This document shows positions 32,737 to 39,943 of a stretch of 39,943 nucleotides of DNA, one piece after another (position 1 is the first letter of the stretch; every line of letters begins with the position of its first letter). The position numbers and the translations under genes are program-made. The notes beneath the pieces were generated by a model. The model ran no database searches, was not told where the DNA came from, and saw only the letters and a list, made by a program, of their open reading frames with translations. Where the stretch lies: NCBI GenBank assembly GCA_019307065.1, contig JAFDKH010000036.1:1-39943 (forward strand), in the 5' to 3' direction. The stretch comes from Deltaproteobacteria bacterium (GTDB taxonomy: Bacteria > Myxococcota > B64-G9).

Positions 32737-33546
32737 ATGAAGACAAAACCCACTGGGAAATCTCGATCTAGGAAGAATAACAAATTGTGCATTGAAAATA
32801 ATGCTGGTGTTGTTCATAAATATAGAAATTCGCTCCTGCTAGTGATTCTACTCGGCCTATTGCCGCTAACGCTTACAGTCGCTTGTGGCGGAACAGGAAA
32901 TGACGTTTTACCTGGTGATGGTAGTGACGGCGGAGTTCCAGATGGCGATGGTGGCATTGCTGCAGATGAAGAATCGGAATTCGGACAAGGTGTTTATTCT
33001 CTCGTGTCTGCCGACGGCCAGTCACATGGCCCAGCTCCGGTTTGCGCCGCTGGACACTGGATCGATTTCAACTGTGATGCACTCTTGCCCATGGACTGCG
33101 CATCAGATGGCAAGCATATTGATTTCGATCCTGCCGACGACGTTCATTGCCCGGTCTGCGTAGAGCCCAGTCAGAGCGACCCGGATGATTGCGCTGCCTG
33201 GCAAACATATTACGGCATATTCCTGTACGAATTCATAAGTGACAGTTGTGCCAATTGGTGTGAAGAAACCCGCGATTGTTTCGCGTGGGAGATACATAAC
33301 GCATGCGGAATTGTTGCTTGGTCGTTGCGGGGTCTTGTCGATGAAGAGCCGATCCTCTTTGCAGAAACCTTCGCCAAGGAGAACTGCAAGCTGTGCAGTT
33401 CTATCGGGCAAGTCTTGTTCTTGCGCAGACCAGGCTCAGACGAGATCGAGCCGATTGACGGTGCCACCGGACACGGCAGTGGTCTTCTGGAAGAATATCG
33501 TCCTGAGTGCCATAAAAACCAATGTGTTCTTGTCCAAGAACAATAG
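32737..33546 (+). CDS. Cys-rich lipoprotein with Asp/Gly linker
   Basis: Predicted lipoprotein of 269 aa. A long basic start (KTKPTGKSRSRKNNK) precedes the hydrophobic signal, which ends in TVAC (Cys50). An acidic Gly/Asp linker (GDGSDGGVPDGDGG) follows, then a domain with about 18 cysteines in clusters (CDALLPMDCASDG, HCPVCVE, CANWCEETRDC, CKLC), probably disulfide bonded. AAGAGGG precedes ATG 32737 by about eight bases. It resembles the lipoprotein at 6166 in style but not clearly in sequence. Function unknown. Repeats and a gene remnant follow. Confidence 0.7.
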   Translation: MKTKPTGKSRSRKNNKLCIENNAGVVHKYRNSLLLVILLGLLPLTLTVACGGTGNDVLPGDGSDGGVPDGDGGIAADEESEFGQGVYSLVSADGQSHGPAPVCAAGHWIDFNCDALLPMDCASDGKHIDFDPADDVHCPVCVEPSQSDPDDCAAWQTYYGIFLYEFISDSCANWCEETRDCFAWEIHNACGIVAWSLRGLVDEEPILFAETFAKENCKLCSSIGQVLFLRRPGSDEIEPIDGATGHGSGLLEEYRPECHKNQCVLVQEQ

Positions 33547-33551
33547 GGCGA

Positions 33552-33615
33552 AAACCTAGCCTGTCCCCAATAGTTTCACACACCTAAAACCTACCCCGTC
33601 CCCAATTGTTCTTGG
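33552..33615 (+). repeat. Two tandem CCCCGTCCCCAATAGTTTC-type repeats
   Basis: AAACCTAGCCTGTCCCCAAT at 33552-33571 (followed by AGTTTC) and AAACCTACCCCGTCCCCAAT at 33587-33606 (followed by TGTTCTT) are near-copies 35 bases apart. A third copy is at 36666-36694. The second marks the exact place where the outer-membrane gene remnant ends. Confidence 0.6.
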
Positions 33616-33695
33616 GCTTGAGCCGGATTGCCATGGGCGATCAGCCAGCAACCAAGGATCAATAGACCCAGCAGCCATACTCCGCGCTTGTACAT
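33591..33695 (-). pseudogene. Truncated 5' copy of the outer-membrane protein gene
   Basis: ATG 33695 reads 34 residues, MYKRGVWLLGLLILGCWLIA then HGNPAQAQEQ. This is the signal peptide of the beta-barrel protein at 29834-30397 with few changes, but it stops where the short repeat at 33587-33615 begins. The similarity continues upstream of the start (TATGTTATCACAAT at about 33715-33728 and 30414-30427), so this is a duplicated gene start that lost its body. Confidence 0.65.
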
Positions 33696-33759
33696 GCGTT
33701 TGTTCCCCGATGGATATGTTATCACAATATTGCAGAAGATAACCCGTAACCAATAGTTT

Positions 33760-34731
33760 TTAGAACTTTTGGCCGCGAATGGCGGACACATCCCGTATGC
33801 GAACCCAACTGCCATGTCCCGAGGCCAGATATTTCCCGTCAGGCGAAACCGCGACTGGCATGGGGGAATTATGCGGGCCCTCGATTTCCACAATGAGCGA
33901 ACCATCCAGCGCATTGACCAGTCTGACACCGAATAGCATACTGCCCAGCGCGATCCACTCCCCGTGGGGAGCGAAGGCGACGTGCTCAACCGGCTCTGCC
34001 AACTTCCACAAAGGTTCGAACTCGGGGTATGACCACAAGTCGGCTGGAATTGTAAAGTTGTGAGAATTACCCATCATAAAGACCTTGCCATCGGGAGAAA
34101 AGGAGATCTCGGTGGCAAAGCATCCATCCCCGTAATCGACTACGGACACCTCTTGCAGCAGACCTGTGTCCGACAACTCGTATCTGTAGAATGATGCACT
34201 CTTCCGGTCATTTGAATAGCGGACGGCCAACAGTGAACCATCGGGCGCGAATTGTGCGACATCTGTGTCTTCCGCGACACTGTCGACCGTATGCAAATTG
34301 CTCATTGTCAGGATCTTGAGAAGCGATATCTTTGCATGGGCTACATATCTCGAGTCGTTGGAAATCGACAGGTACCTGCAGGGTTCCCGGAGCGATACAA
34401 CTTTGGTGATGCCGCCAGGGTCGATGGCGAGCAAGCGAATCCACGAACTAGAATCATTAATGTCGCAAACCAGGGCCGATCTGCTGTCGGGAGAGAATAA
34501 AACTGCCGATGTTGTCTTTCTCGGGCCGCTGTCGTAGATCTCTTGCCAATCGGCAACCCGCCATATCTTTGACCTGCCCCCGCCGGCCATGAGCATGGAG
34601 CCGTCTTTCGAAAAAGCAATCGAACGGACATCAGTGTCCAAGTCAAAAGCTTTCAAGTAGTCTGCAGTGAAAAAGTCACATCCGGAAATGACCAGCATAA
34701 GCGCAATCATGATCTGGAACCGTTTTCTCAT
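33760..34731 (-). CDS. WD40-like beta-propeller lipoprotein (copy 2)
   Basis: Lipoprotein of 323 aa. The signal peptide ends in ISGC (Cys18) followed by Asp. The mature N-terminus GCDFFTADYLKAFDLD matches copy 1 (GCDVFHRDYIDEKY). Propeller-type repeats include VRSIAFSKDGSMLMAGGG, SAVLFSPDSRSALVCD, EISFSPDGKVFMMGNS and VAVSPDGKYLASGHGSWVRIRDV. ATG 34731 comes directly after the stop of the upstream PEGA gene, and GAGG overlaps that gene's end, so the two are coupled. This is the intact version of the cassette. It probably binds a partner at the membrane; function unknown. Confidence 0.78.
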   Translation of the reverse strand: MRKRFQIMIALMLVISGCDFFTADYLKAFDLDTDVRSIAFSKDGSMLMAGGGRSKIWRVADWQEIYDSGPRKTTSAVLFSPDSRSALVCDINDSSSWIRLLAIDPGGITKVVSLREPCRYLSISNDSRYVAHAKISLLKILTMSNLHTVDSVAEDTDVAQFAPDGSLLAVRYSNDRKSASFYRYELSDTGLLQEVSVVDYGDGCFATEISFSPDGKVFMMGNSHNFTIPADLWSYPEFEPLWKLAEPVEHVAFAPHGEWIALGSMLFGVRLVNALDGSLIVEIEGPHNSPMPVAVSPDGKYLASGHGSWVRIRDVSAIRGQKF

Positions 34732-36531
34732 CTAGAACCTCATGCCGACATCAATACCCAGATTATCGCCATCGAAAGTCGGGAAAACCGTAATCGAATT
34801 GTCTGTTGCGGGTTCGTTGGAATAGGGTTCCAGCAGCCAAAGAACAATCCCGGTCGTCAGCAGGGCGGCTCCGCCTGCGTAACCCGCCCACATGGCACCC
34901 GACCAGGCCCGGCTGTCTGCATTGCGCCCTTCAAGGCCGGCTTCTTTCGCCATCCAGGTTGAAAGGCCGCCGAAGCCTACCAGCCCGAGGCCCGTCCAGA
35001 ATGACATGTGCCCCCAGAACACCAAAGGTGACTGCTCAAGTAGCTTGATGCCCAGCGTTCTGTCGGATGAAACATCAACGGCATTCACCCAGGTACGGCA
35101 ACCTTTTGATCCGACCCGAACATTGTGTTGCCCGGCTGGGACGTTGATGGAAACGGGAGATTCTCCAATTGGAAGACCGTCGACCATGACCCATGCCTGT
35201 GCCGGCTCGGTTGAAATAGACAAAGTCCTGACTTCAGGTTTCGAGTCGCCTTTGTCTTCAGGCAGGCCTGCGCCTGCAGACGCAAGAGCAGACCTGGATG
35301 TCTCAGGTCCTTTCTGGCCCCAGCCGATTTCAAGATAGAGCGACAACAGCGTGCCGTACAAATCACCATAGCCGCCCAAAGGGCCAATGTCCGGCTGGAG
35401 CGGGACGATTACCCTCAGGCCGCCGCCGTAGAATGTCCTGCCCTCGGTGTAGTAATTATAACGAATCGTGGGCGAAACCATGAAGCCCGCGCCCCCCATC
35501 ACGCAGGAACCATCACACGAAGAGTCTGTAGACAATGCGCTCAAGGCGCCGCCTCCCAGCCCCAATCCGAATCGCAGGCGATGATTCGAGGTCGTGCCCA
35601 GTTCGAATTGCAGCCCGGCCTGTGTGCCACCATAGAAACTGAAACCGGCAGAATCACCGATATGCACGCCACCGCCCATTTCCCAGGGAGTCCAGTAGAA
35701 ATTCTCCCAGTTGAGCGTCCAGAACCTGAAGATGGTCGATATCCCGGCTAAAGGCGGCGGACTGTCTTGGCCCGCAAAGACACTCAAAAAACCCCATTCA
35801 ATACCCACGTATTCGACGAAAGGAGAAGCAGCCATACGGACGGCGCCGCTTTCGGAACTCGCTTCGAGGTCAGGCAAGCTTGCGTCAAGTGACACGAGGA
35901 ACAGCATCCGGAAGGGATCACTCGAAGACTCGTCCACCAACACCACCGGAAAGAATGTTCGAACACTCGCGCCATAGTTGAACACTCCTCCCGGTTGGTA
36001 TGTGTACCTGATACCGGCCCCGACCAAAAGCCCGATATCGGCTTTGTCATACTGGAATCCGGCGTTACGAATTTCGCCGCCCAGGATGCCAAAAGCCGTT
36101 GATATCCCCAAGAACAGTTGATGCTGACCGAAACCTCCCAAGTATAGAGGCCAGCCCGCTTGCGTGCCGGCAAAGGCCAGGTATTGGGCTCCGCTGTTGG
36201 AAGGCAAATCGTGATCGAGTTTGAACTCGGCGGCCTGAATCGCACCACCGATCTCAAAGGGCGTCCAGTAGAAATATTCCCACTTGTAGGTGATCAGGCG
36301 CACGATAATACCGGGTGAGATTGGCATGTCGATATTTGTGCTGAACAGGCCGATCAGGGGTAGTTCAACTCCGAGCCATTCCGTCTCCAGCTTCTTCGGC
36401 GCTGGAAATGAGCTCAAGTCTTCTGTGGGGTTGCTGTCCTCGATGGCCTCGCCGTCTTTTTCTGCGGTGGGTTGGGAGACAGCATCGGCAGCGAACAGGC
36501 CAATCAGCAACGCTAGGATGATGCGGCTCAA
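34732..36531 (-). CDS. PEGA-domain protein with duplicated beta-barrel-like units (copy 2)
   Basis: Exported protein of 599 aa. TTG 36531 with GGAG eight bases upstream is the probable start and gives a good signal peptide (IILALLIGLFAADAVSQ). Residues about 50-225 and 235-420 are two related units: WEYFYWTPFEIGGAIQ in the first, WENFYWTPWEMGGGVH in the second, each followed by a Gly-rich FLGIS/FGLGLGGG strand. A PEGA domain spans about 445-510 (STEPAQAWVMVDGLPIGESPVSINVPAGQHNV). Two hydrophobic helices follow, and the tail ends in GIDVGMRF. The copy on the other strand (30511-31647) has only one such unit. PEGA domains are surface or cell-wall associated; function unknown. Confidence 0.75.
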   Translation of the reverse strand: MSRIILALLIGLFAADAVSQPTAEKDGEAIEDSNPTEDLSSFPAPKKLETEWLGVELPLIGLFSTNIDMPISPGIIVRLITYKWEYFYWTPFEIGGAIQAAEFKLDHDLPSNSGAQYLAFAGTQAGWPLYLGGFGQHQLFLGISTAFGILGGEIRNAGFQYDKADIGLLVGAGIRYTYQPGGVFNYGASVRTFFPVVLVDESSSDPFRMLFLVSLDASLPDLEASSESGAVRMAASPFVEYVGIEWGFLSVFAGQDSPPPLAGISTIFRFWTLNWENFYWTPWEMGGGVHIGDSAGFSFYGGTQAGLQFELGTTSNHRLRFGLGLGGGALSALSTDSSCDGSCVMGGAGFMVSPTIRYNYYTEGRTFYGGGLRVIVPLQPDIGPLGGYGDLYGTLLSLYLEIGWGQKGPETSRSALASAGAGLPEDKGDSKPEVRTLSISTEPAQAWVMVDGLPIGESPVSINVPAGQHNVRVGSKGCRTWVNAVDVSSDRTLGIKLLEQSPLVFWGHMSFWTGLGLVGFGGLSTWMAKEAGLEGRNADSRAWSGAMWAGYAGGAALLTTGIVLWLLEPYSNEPATDNSITVFPTFDGDNLGIDVGMRF

Positions 36532-36552
36532 CTTAGAGTCTCCAGCTCATCA

Positions 36553-36577
36553 GAAATACGAGACTACTCTGTATTTC
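36553..36577. promoter_or_regulatory. Inverted repeat upstream of the intact PEGA gene
   Basis: GAAATAC (36553-36559) and GTATTTC (36571-36577) are perfect arms with an 11-base centre, 21 bases before the TTG start on the minus strand. They overlap a weak promoter-like pair (TTGTCG, 18 bases, TATTTC). A possible operator. The rest of the gap to 36762 holds a third short repeat (36666-36694) and the promoter at 36727. Confidence 0.35.
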
Positions 36578-36665
36578 GACAATCCCCCTAACACCCAATT
36601 TTCCCACACAAATTTTCAATCAATAGACAAATCATAGCTTAAATGACATCGTTGTGGCAATGGGC

Positions 36666-36694
36666 AAAGGCTACCCCGTCCCCAATAGTTTCGG
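36666..36694 (+). repeat. Third CCCCGTCCCCAATAGTTTC repeat
   Basis: CTACCCCGTCCCCAATAGTT (36671-36690), continued by TCGG, is nearly identical to the pair at 33552-33615. It lies between the intact PEGA gene and the DUF4175 gene, so copies bracket the inverted cassette. Confidence 0.55.
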
Positions 36695-36726
36695 CTAAAT
36701 ACACGCCCCAGGCGCCCGATTGTGGC

Positions 36727-36755
36727 TTGACACGTCTATTAGCTACACGTAGCGT
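36727..36755 (+). promoter_or_regulatory. Possible promoter of the DUF4175 gene with overlapping palindrome
   Basis: TTGACA (36727-36732, perfect), 17 bases, then TAGCGT (36750-36755). The initiation point would be about at ATG 36763, again nearly leaderless. GCTAC-AC-GTAGC (36742-36753) overlaps the -10 region and could be a regulator site. Confidence 0.35.
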
Positions 36756-36762
36756 GGTGACC

Positions 36763-39700
36763 ATGGAAGCTGCTGTCATAATCAAGAAATTTTTGGCTCA
36801 TTGCCGGCGCAGGCTTATGGGGCTGGAGGTGCTGGCCGGGGTCAGCTTGATTGCCGGTATGCTGTTTGCGGCGATTATACTCAGCGGGCTGTTGATGCTG
36901 ATTGTCGAGCCGTTTGGTTGGATAAGGGTCGTGTTTCTGGTTGTTATTGTGCTGATCGGCGGGTTTTGTCTTTATTGGTACATCCTGCGGCCGGGGCTTG
37001 TTTATCGTCAGGAAACTCTGTTGTCCAGGGAGGTCGAACGCCGGCTGTTTTCGGCCAATCAGCTGGAGTTGGTCAGCGCGGTTCAGCTCGAGGGCCTGCT
37101 GCCTCAACTCGAACAAGAACCGAACGTCAGCCCGGCCCTGGTCAGGGCCCACTTGAACGATGTCGCTTCAGAACTGGCCGGTCTGAATCCCAAGCAGGTA
37201 ATTTCCGCCCGCCGGCTGCGGCCGCCGATGGCTTTGTCCGGGCTGCTGCTGGTGAGCCTGGTAGTGTTTGCCCTGCTCTGGCCGAATTCTTTTGCTTCGG
37301 GGATGGAGTTTTTATTCGAAAGACAGACTCAGCTGGCCAGCCACGTTGACAGCTCCGAGCCGCCCTGGGTGGGAGACATACAGCTTAACTACCAGTATCC
37401 GGCCTATACCGGGCGCAGTAACCGCTTAGTCGAGGGGACCGATGGAAGTATCGTCGCCTTGCCCGGCACCCGGGTAACCATTAATTCACGGGCCGAGCGT
37501 AAGATCGTAAAAGCCCGGGTCAAACTAAAAGACGGCACTTTACCGCTGGCCGTGCGTAACGATGTTTTTCTGGTCGGCGACCTGGTGGTAATGAAGCCGG
37601 ACCGTTACTGGTTCGATCTCGAAGACGCCGGCGGTCAAAGCTGGACCGATCAGTTTGGCCACCCGATAAGCTTAGAAGTCGATCGGCAGCCTGTGGTCCG
37701 CCTGACTAAACCTGCAAAAGATCTGGTCATCCAGGAACAAGACGCCCTGGACTTGATCTACGACGCCAAGGATGATTTTGGTTTGAGCGAGATTCGCCTG
37801 GTTTACAGAATCTTGGGGCGCGCATCCAAAGAGCAACGCCGGGTGCTGAGTAAGAACTCCAAGGGCACTCGTAAAGTAAGCCGCCGATCATATCGTTGGG
37901 ACCTGGCCACCTTGGATCTCGAGGCCGGCGATCGAGTCCAGTTCTACATCGAAGCGACCGACAACGACACGGTTCTGGGCCCCAAGGCCGGGCGCTCGGC
38001 GACTTGCAACTTGAAGGTCTTCGCGGCCGAAGAGCACCATGATGAACTGATGCAGCAGGCCCAGTTGATCTGGGAGAAGCTGCTTTCGGGCCTGGGCGAT
38101 GTTCTGGATCTCGAGCCGCAAGTTGCAAAACAGGCCGGCATCGACCTGGCCGACTACCGCAAGATTTACAAAAAGACCGAAGCCTTCTTGTCCGAAACGG
38201 CGCTTTTGCAAAATGAACTCTACAAAGACAAGCTGGTCTTCGAGCCCCTGGTTCAGGCCTTCGAAAACATGCGCCAGCGGCTGAACTCGCTGCAGCGAAA
38301 TCTTAAAGCCATAACCGATCGCAGCGCCCGCGGTCACGATTCACCCAAGATCATAGAAAGCTACTTAGCTTCGCATCGCACCCGCCGCATAAATCGGATC
38401 GAGCGCGACGTACTCTATCTCGAGGATTTGCTGGATATGGTCAGGCTGGAAGAACTCGATCGATTGGCCAAAGACATGGCCCGCATCCGCGAACGCCTGG
38501 CAAAACTGATGGAGAAGTATGCCCAGGCTCGCAGCGAAGAAGTTCGCCGGCAGATCGAAGACGAGATCGCCCGGCTCAAGGAAAAGATCGCCAAGCTGTT
38601 GGCCCGTCAACGCGAAGTCCTCAAGGGTATTCGCGACGAGTACTTGAACCCGGATGCCTTGAAGAAAATGATGTCGGATAGAGACATGCTCGGCGCCTTA
38701 GATCGCATCCAAAAGCTGATGAACGAGGGCAAGGTCGAGCAGGCCATGGTAGAGCTCGAAAAGCTGCAGCAACAACTCGGTCAGATGCAAAACGCGCTCG
38801 ACCAGGCCCGCTCCAAATACGGGGCCGGAAAATACGACCAGCTGGCCCAGGAGTTGGCCAAAACGCTCGGCGAACTGAACATGATTACCGAAAACCAGCG
38901 CAAACTCCACGAGTCTACCAAGCAGATTCGCGACCGGCTCTATGAAAAGATGAAGCAGAAGTCAATGGCGCAACTCAAGAAGAAATTCGCCGAGTTGCGC
39001 AAAAAACTCGAAAAAGTCATTGAGAAGATCACTTCGATACCCGAAGGACAGCCGGATCGTTTCAGCGCCCGCTACCGCGAACGTGCTTTGCAGCAAGCCC
39101 GCCTGCTGGACATGTCCCTGGATGCGCTGAATATAGCCGGTTCGCTCGAAGCGGCCGACAAGCTGACCGGGTCGGCGGCCCGATTGGCTCGCGAAATGGA
39201 AATGGCTGCCAAATTCGAAGGCCAGTACGACTCCAGGCGCCGCAAGAAGCTGGCCCAATATCAAAAAAGTTCGGTCGAAGCCCGCGCGGGCAGTCAAGAG
39301 ATCCTGGACGAGCTGCGTAAATTCATGCCCGACCCCAACAAGCATCTTTCGAAAAACGACCGGAAAAAACTTCAGCAGCTGGGCAAGCAGCAAGACGAGC
39401 TGAAGCAAAAAATGCGCGGGCTTCAAATGCAGATGCAAAAGATCAACGAAGGCGCGCCGATTTTCGGACAGGACGCCATGGGGCGCATGCGCCGCGGTAA
39501 AAGCTTCATGCAGCGCGCGGCCGGTTCCCTGGGCAAGAAACGTCCCGGACGGGCCTGCCCCGATCAGCAAGGCGCCCTGTCCGAGCTCGAAGGCCTCAAA
39601 GACGCCATGCAGAAAAGCTGCCAGAAGGGCTCGAGCGGGGGCATGCCGATGCCGATGGGCTCCAGTCGCGGCCGCGGGCACGGGCGCGACATGGGCGGGC

Positions 39701-39861
39701 CGGGCGGCAATCCCCTACAACGCGATGTCGAGCTGCCGACCCCCGACGATTATGAACCCCCGGAAGCTTTCCGCAAGGCACTCCTCGAGGGCATGAAAGA
39801 TCCGATTCCTCACGATTTCGAGCAGCAGGTCAAGCGTTACTACGAGGAGCTAGTTAAATGA
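36763..39861 (+). CDS. DUF4175-like membrane protein with long coiled coil
   Basis: Large envelope protein of 1032 aa. Three hydrophobic helices lie at about 20-48, 54-75 and 156-175. They are followed by a periplasmic beta region (PPWVGDIQLNYQYPAYTGR, about 195-340) that is typical of DUF4175 proteins. From about 380 to 900 it is a charged coiled coil rich in Glu, Lys, Arg and Gln, containing a Met/Gln-rich segment (KLQQQLGQMQNALDQ). The end has a Gly/Met-rich stretch (GGMPMPMGSSRGRGHGRDMGG). ATG 36763 is chosen since the longer frame upstream has no signal-like start and runs through a repeat. In this family neighbours are often MoxR ATPase and VWA proteins, which would lie beyond the right edge. 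Confidence 0.78.
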   Translation: MEAAVIIKKFLAHCRRRLMGLEVLAGVSLIAGMLFAAIILSGLLMLIVEPFGWIRVVFLVVIVLIGGFCLYWYILRPGLVYRQETLLSREVERRLFSANQLELVSAVQLEGLLPQLEQEPNVSPALVRAHLNDVASELAGLNPKQVISARRLRPPMALSGLLLVSLVVFALLWPNSFASGMEFLFERQTQLASHVDSSEPPWVGDIQLNYQYPAYTGRSNRLVEGTDGSIVALPGTRVTINSRAERKIVKARVKLKDGTLPLAVRNDVFLVGDLVVMKPDRYWFDLEDAGGQSWTDQFGHPISLEVDRQPVVRLTKPAKDLVIQEQDALDLIYDAKDDFGLSEIRLVYRILGRASKEQRRVLSKNSKGTRKVSRRSYRWDLATLDLEAGDRVQFYIEATDNDTVLGPKAGRSATCNLKVFAAEEHHDELMQQAQLIWEKLLSGLGDVLDLEPQVAKQAGIDLADYRKIYKKTEAFLSETALLQNELYKDKLVFEPLVQAFENMRQRLNSLQRNLKAITDRSARGHDSPKIIESYLASHRTRRINRIERDVLYLEDLLDMVRLEELDRLAKDMARIRERLAKLMEKYAQARSEEVRRQIEDEIARLKEKIAKLLARQREVLKGIRDEYLNPDALKKMMSDRDMLGALDRIQKLMNEGKVEQAMVELEKLQQQLGQMQNALDQARSKYGAGKYDQLAQELAKTLGELNMITENQRKLHESTKQIRDRLYEKMKQKSMAQLKKKFAELRKKLEKVIEKITSIPEGQPDRFSARYRERALQQARLLDMSLDALNIAGSLEAADKLTGSAARLAREMEMAAKFEGQYDSRRRKKLAQYQKSSVEARAGSQEILDELRKFMPDPNKHLSKNDRKKLQQLGKQQDELKQKMRGLQMQMQKINEGAPIFGQDAMGRMRRGKSFMQRAAGSLGKKRPGRACPDQQGALSELEGLKDAMQKSCQKGSSGGMPMPMGSSRGRGHGRDMGGPGGNPLQRDVELPTPDDYEPPEAFRKALLEGMKDPIPHDFEQQVKRYYEELVK

Positions 39862-39943
39862 AGAAGCTGGCCCTCATACTGGTTTTACTTCTGCCGCTTT
39901 TAGCCCAAGCGCAAGTAGATACAGCCGCCAAGGTCAGCCGCGA
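39858..39943 (+). CDS. Secreted protein start (partial), coupled to the DUF4175 gene
   Basis: ATG 39858 overlaps the DUF4175 stop by four bases (ATGA). The 28 visible residues are a signal peptide (MKKLALILVLLLPLLAQA, cut before QVDTAAKVSR). The gene continues past the window. Confidence 0.6.
   Translation, partial: MKKLALILVLLLPLLAQAQVDTAAKVSR

Noticed and set aside
36643..36762. Longer DUF4175 start at ATG 36643
   Set aside because: The extra 40 residues translate a repeat (CCCCGTCCCCAAT) and a promoter-like region, and do not resemble a signal or membrane start.

Overview
The window is about 40 kb of a moderately GC-rich Gram-negative bacterial chromosome. It has signal peptides, many lipoprotein signal peptides, outer-membrane beta-barrels, a sigma factor/anti-sigma pair and a PilZ-receiver protein. 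Lipoproteins with Thr/Ser-Asp-Ala-Gly or Gly-Asp-Asp-Gly repeats behind the lipidated Cys, PEGA-domain proteins and a DUF4175 protein are the style of Myxococcota, Bradymonadota and other former Deltaproteobacteria. I infer such a lineage but cannot name a species. No rRNA, tRNA, CRISPR array, phage or intact transposase gene is visible.

Layout. 1-2854: the tail of a membrane protein, then lysA-lysC (diaminopimelate decarboxylase and aspartokinase) with overlapping stop and start. 2865-5980: an SDR oxidoreductase, divergent from a lipoprotein-like SLC13/ArsB-type permease fused to an N-terminal beta domain and followed by a UspA protein. 6166-8170: two Asp/Gly-repeat lipoproteins. 8189-10124: a MurD-like protein lacking the third ligase domain, and an ICMT-type membrane methyltransferase. 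10217-15178: a complete branched-chain amino-acid-type ABC transporter operon in the order livM-livH-livK-livG-livF. 15327-18724: a long-chain acyl-CoA synthetase divergent from an FAAH-type amidase. 18861-19568: PilZ-REC. 19616-24319: a lipoprotein with a possible caspase-like His/Cys pair and a P-domain, then a GT39-like glycosyltransferase and its coupled partner. 24528-27666: an ECF sigma operon (sigma, anti-sigma, periplasmic protein, beta-barrel) with tightly coupled genes.

The accessory part is 27830-36531. It starts with a small nuclease/toxin-antitoxin locus: a DUF1016 N-domain fused to a staphylococcal-nuclease domain, divergent from an AbiEi antitoxin whose AbiEii toxin has collapsed to a remnant. 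A surface-protein region follows. Here a two-gene cassette (PEGA/beta-barrel protein plus WD40-like lipoprotein) occurs twice in opposite orientation. One copy is split by an in-frame TAG. A stretch of about 3.3 kb containing that copy is bracketed by roughly 120-140 bp direct repeats of the 5' end of an outer-membrane protein gene, which suggests insertion or duplication. Short CCCCGTCCCCAATAGTTTC-type repeats lie at the junctions. 36763-39943: a DUF4175 protein and the start of a coupled secreted protein.

Candidate novelties, best first: the DUF1016-SNase fusion beside the degraded AbiE locus; the duplicated PEGA/WD40 cassette with its nonsense codon; the His/Cys-P-domain lipoprotein; the truncated MurD paralog; and a perfect 29-bp inverted repeat at 21601-21680. 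All family assignments come from reading motifs by eye, without database searches.
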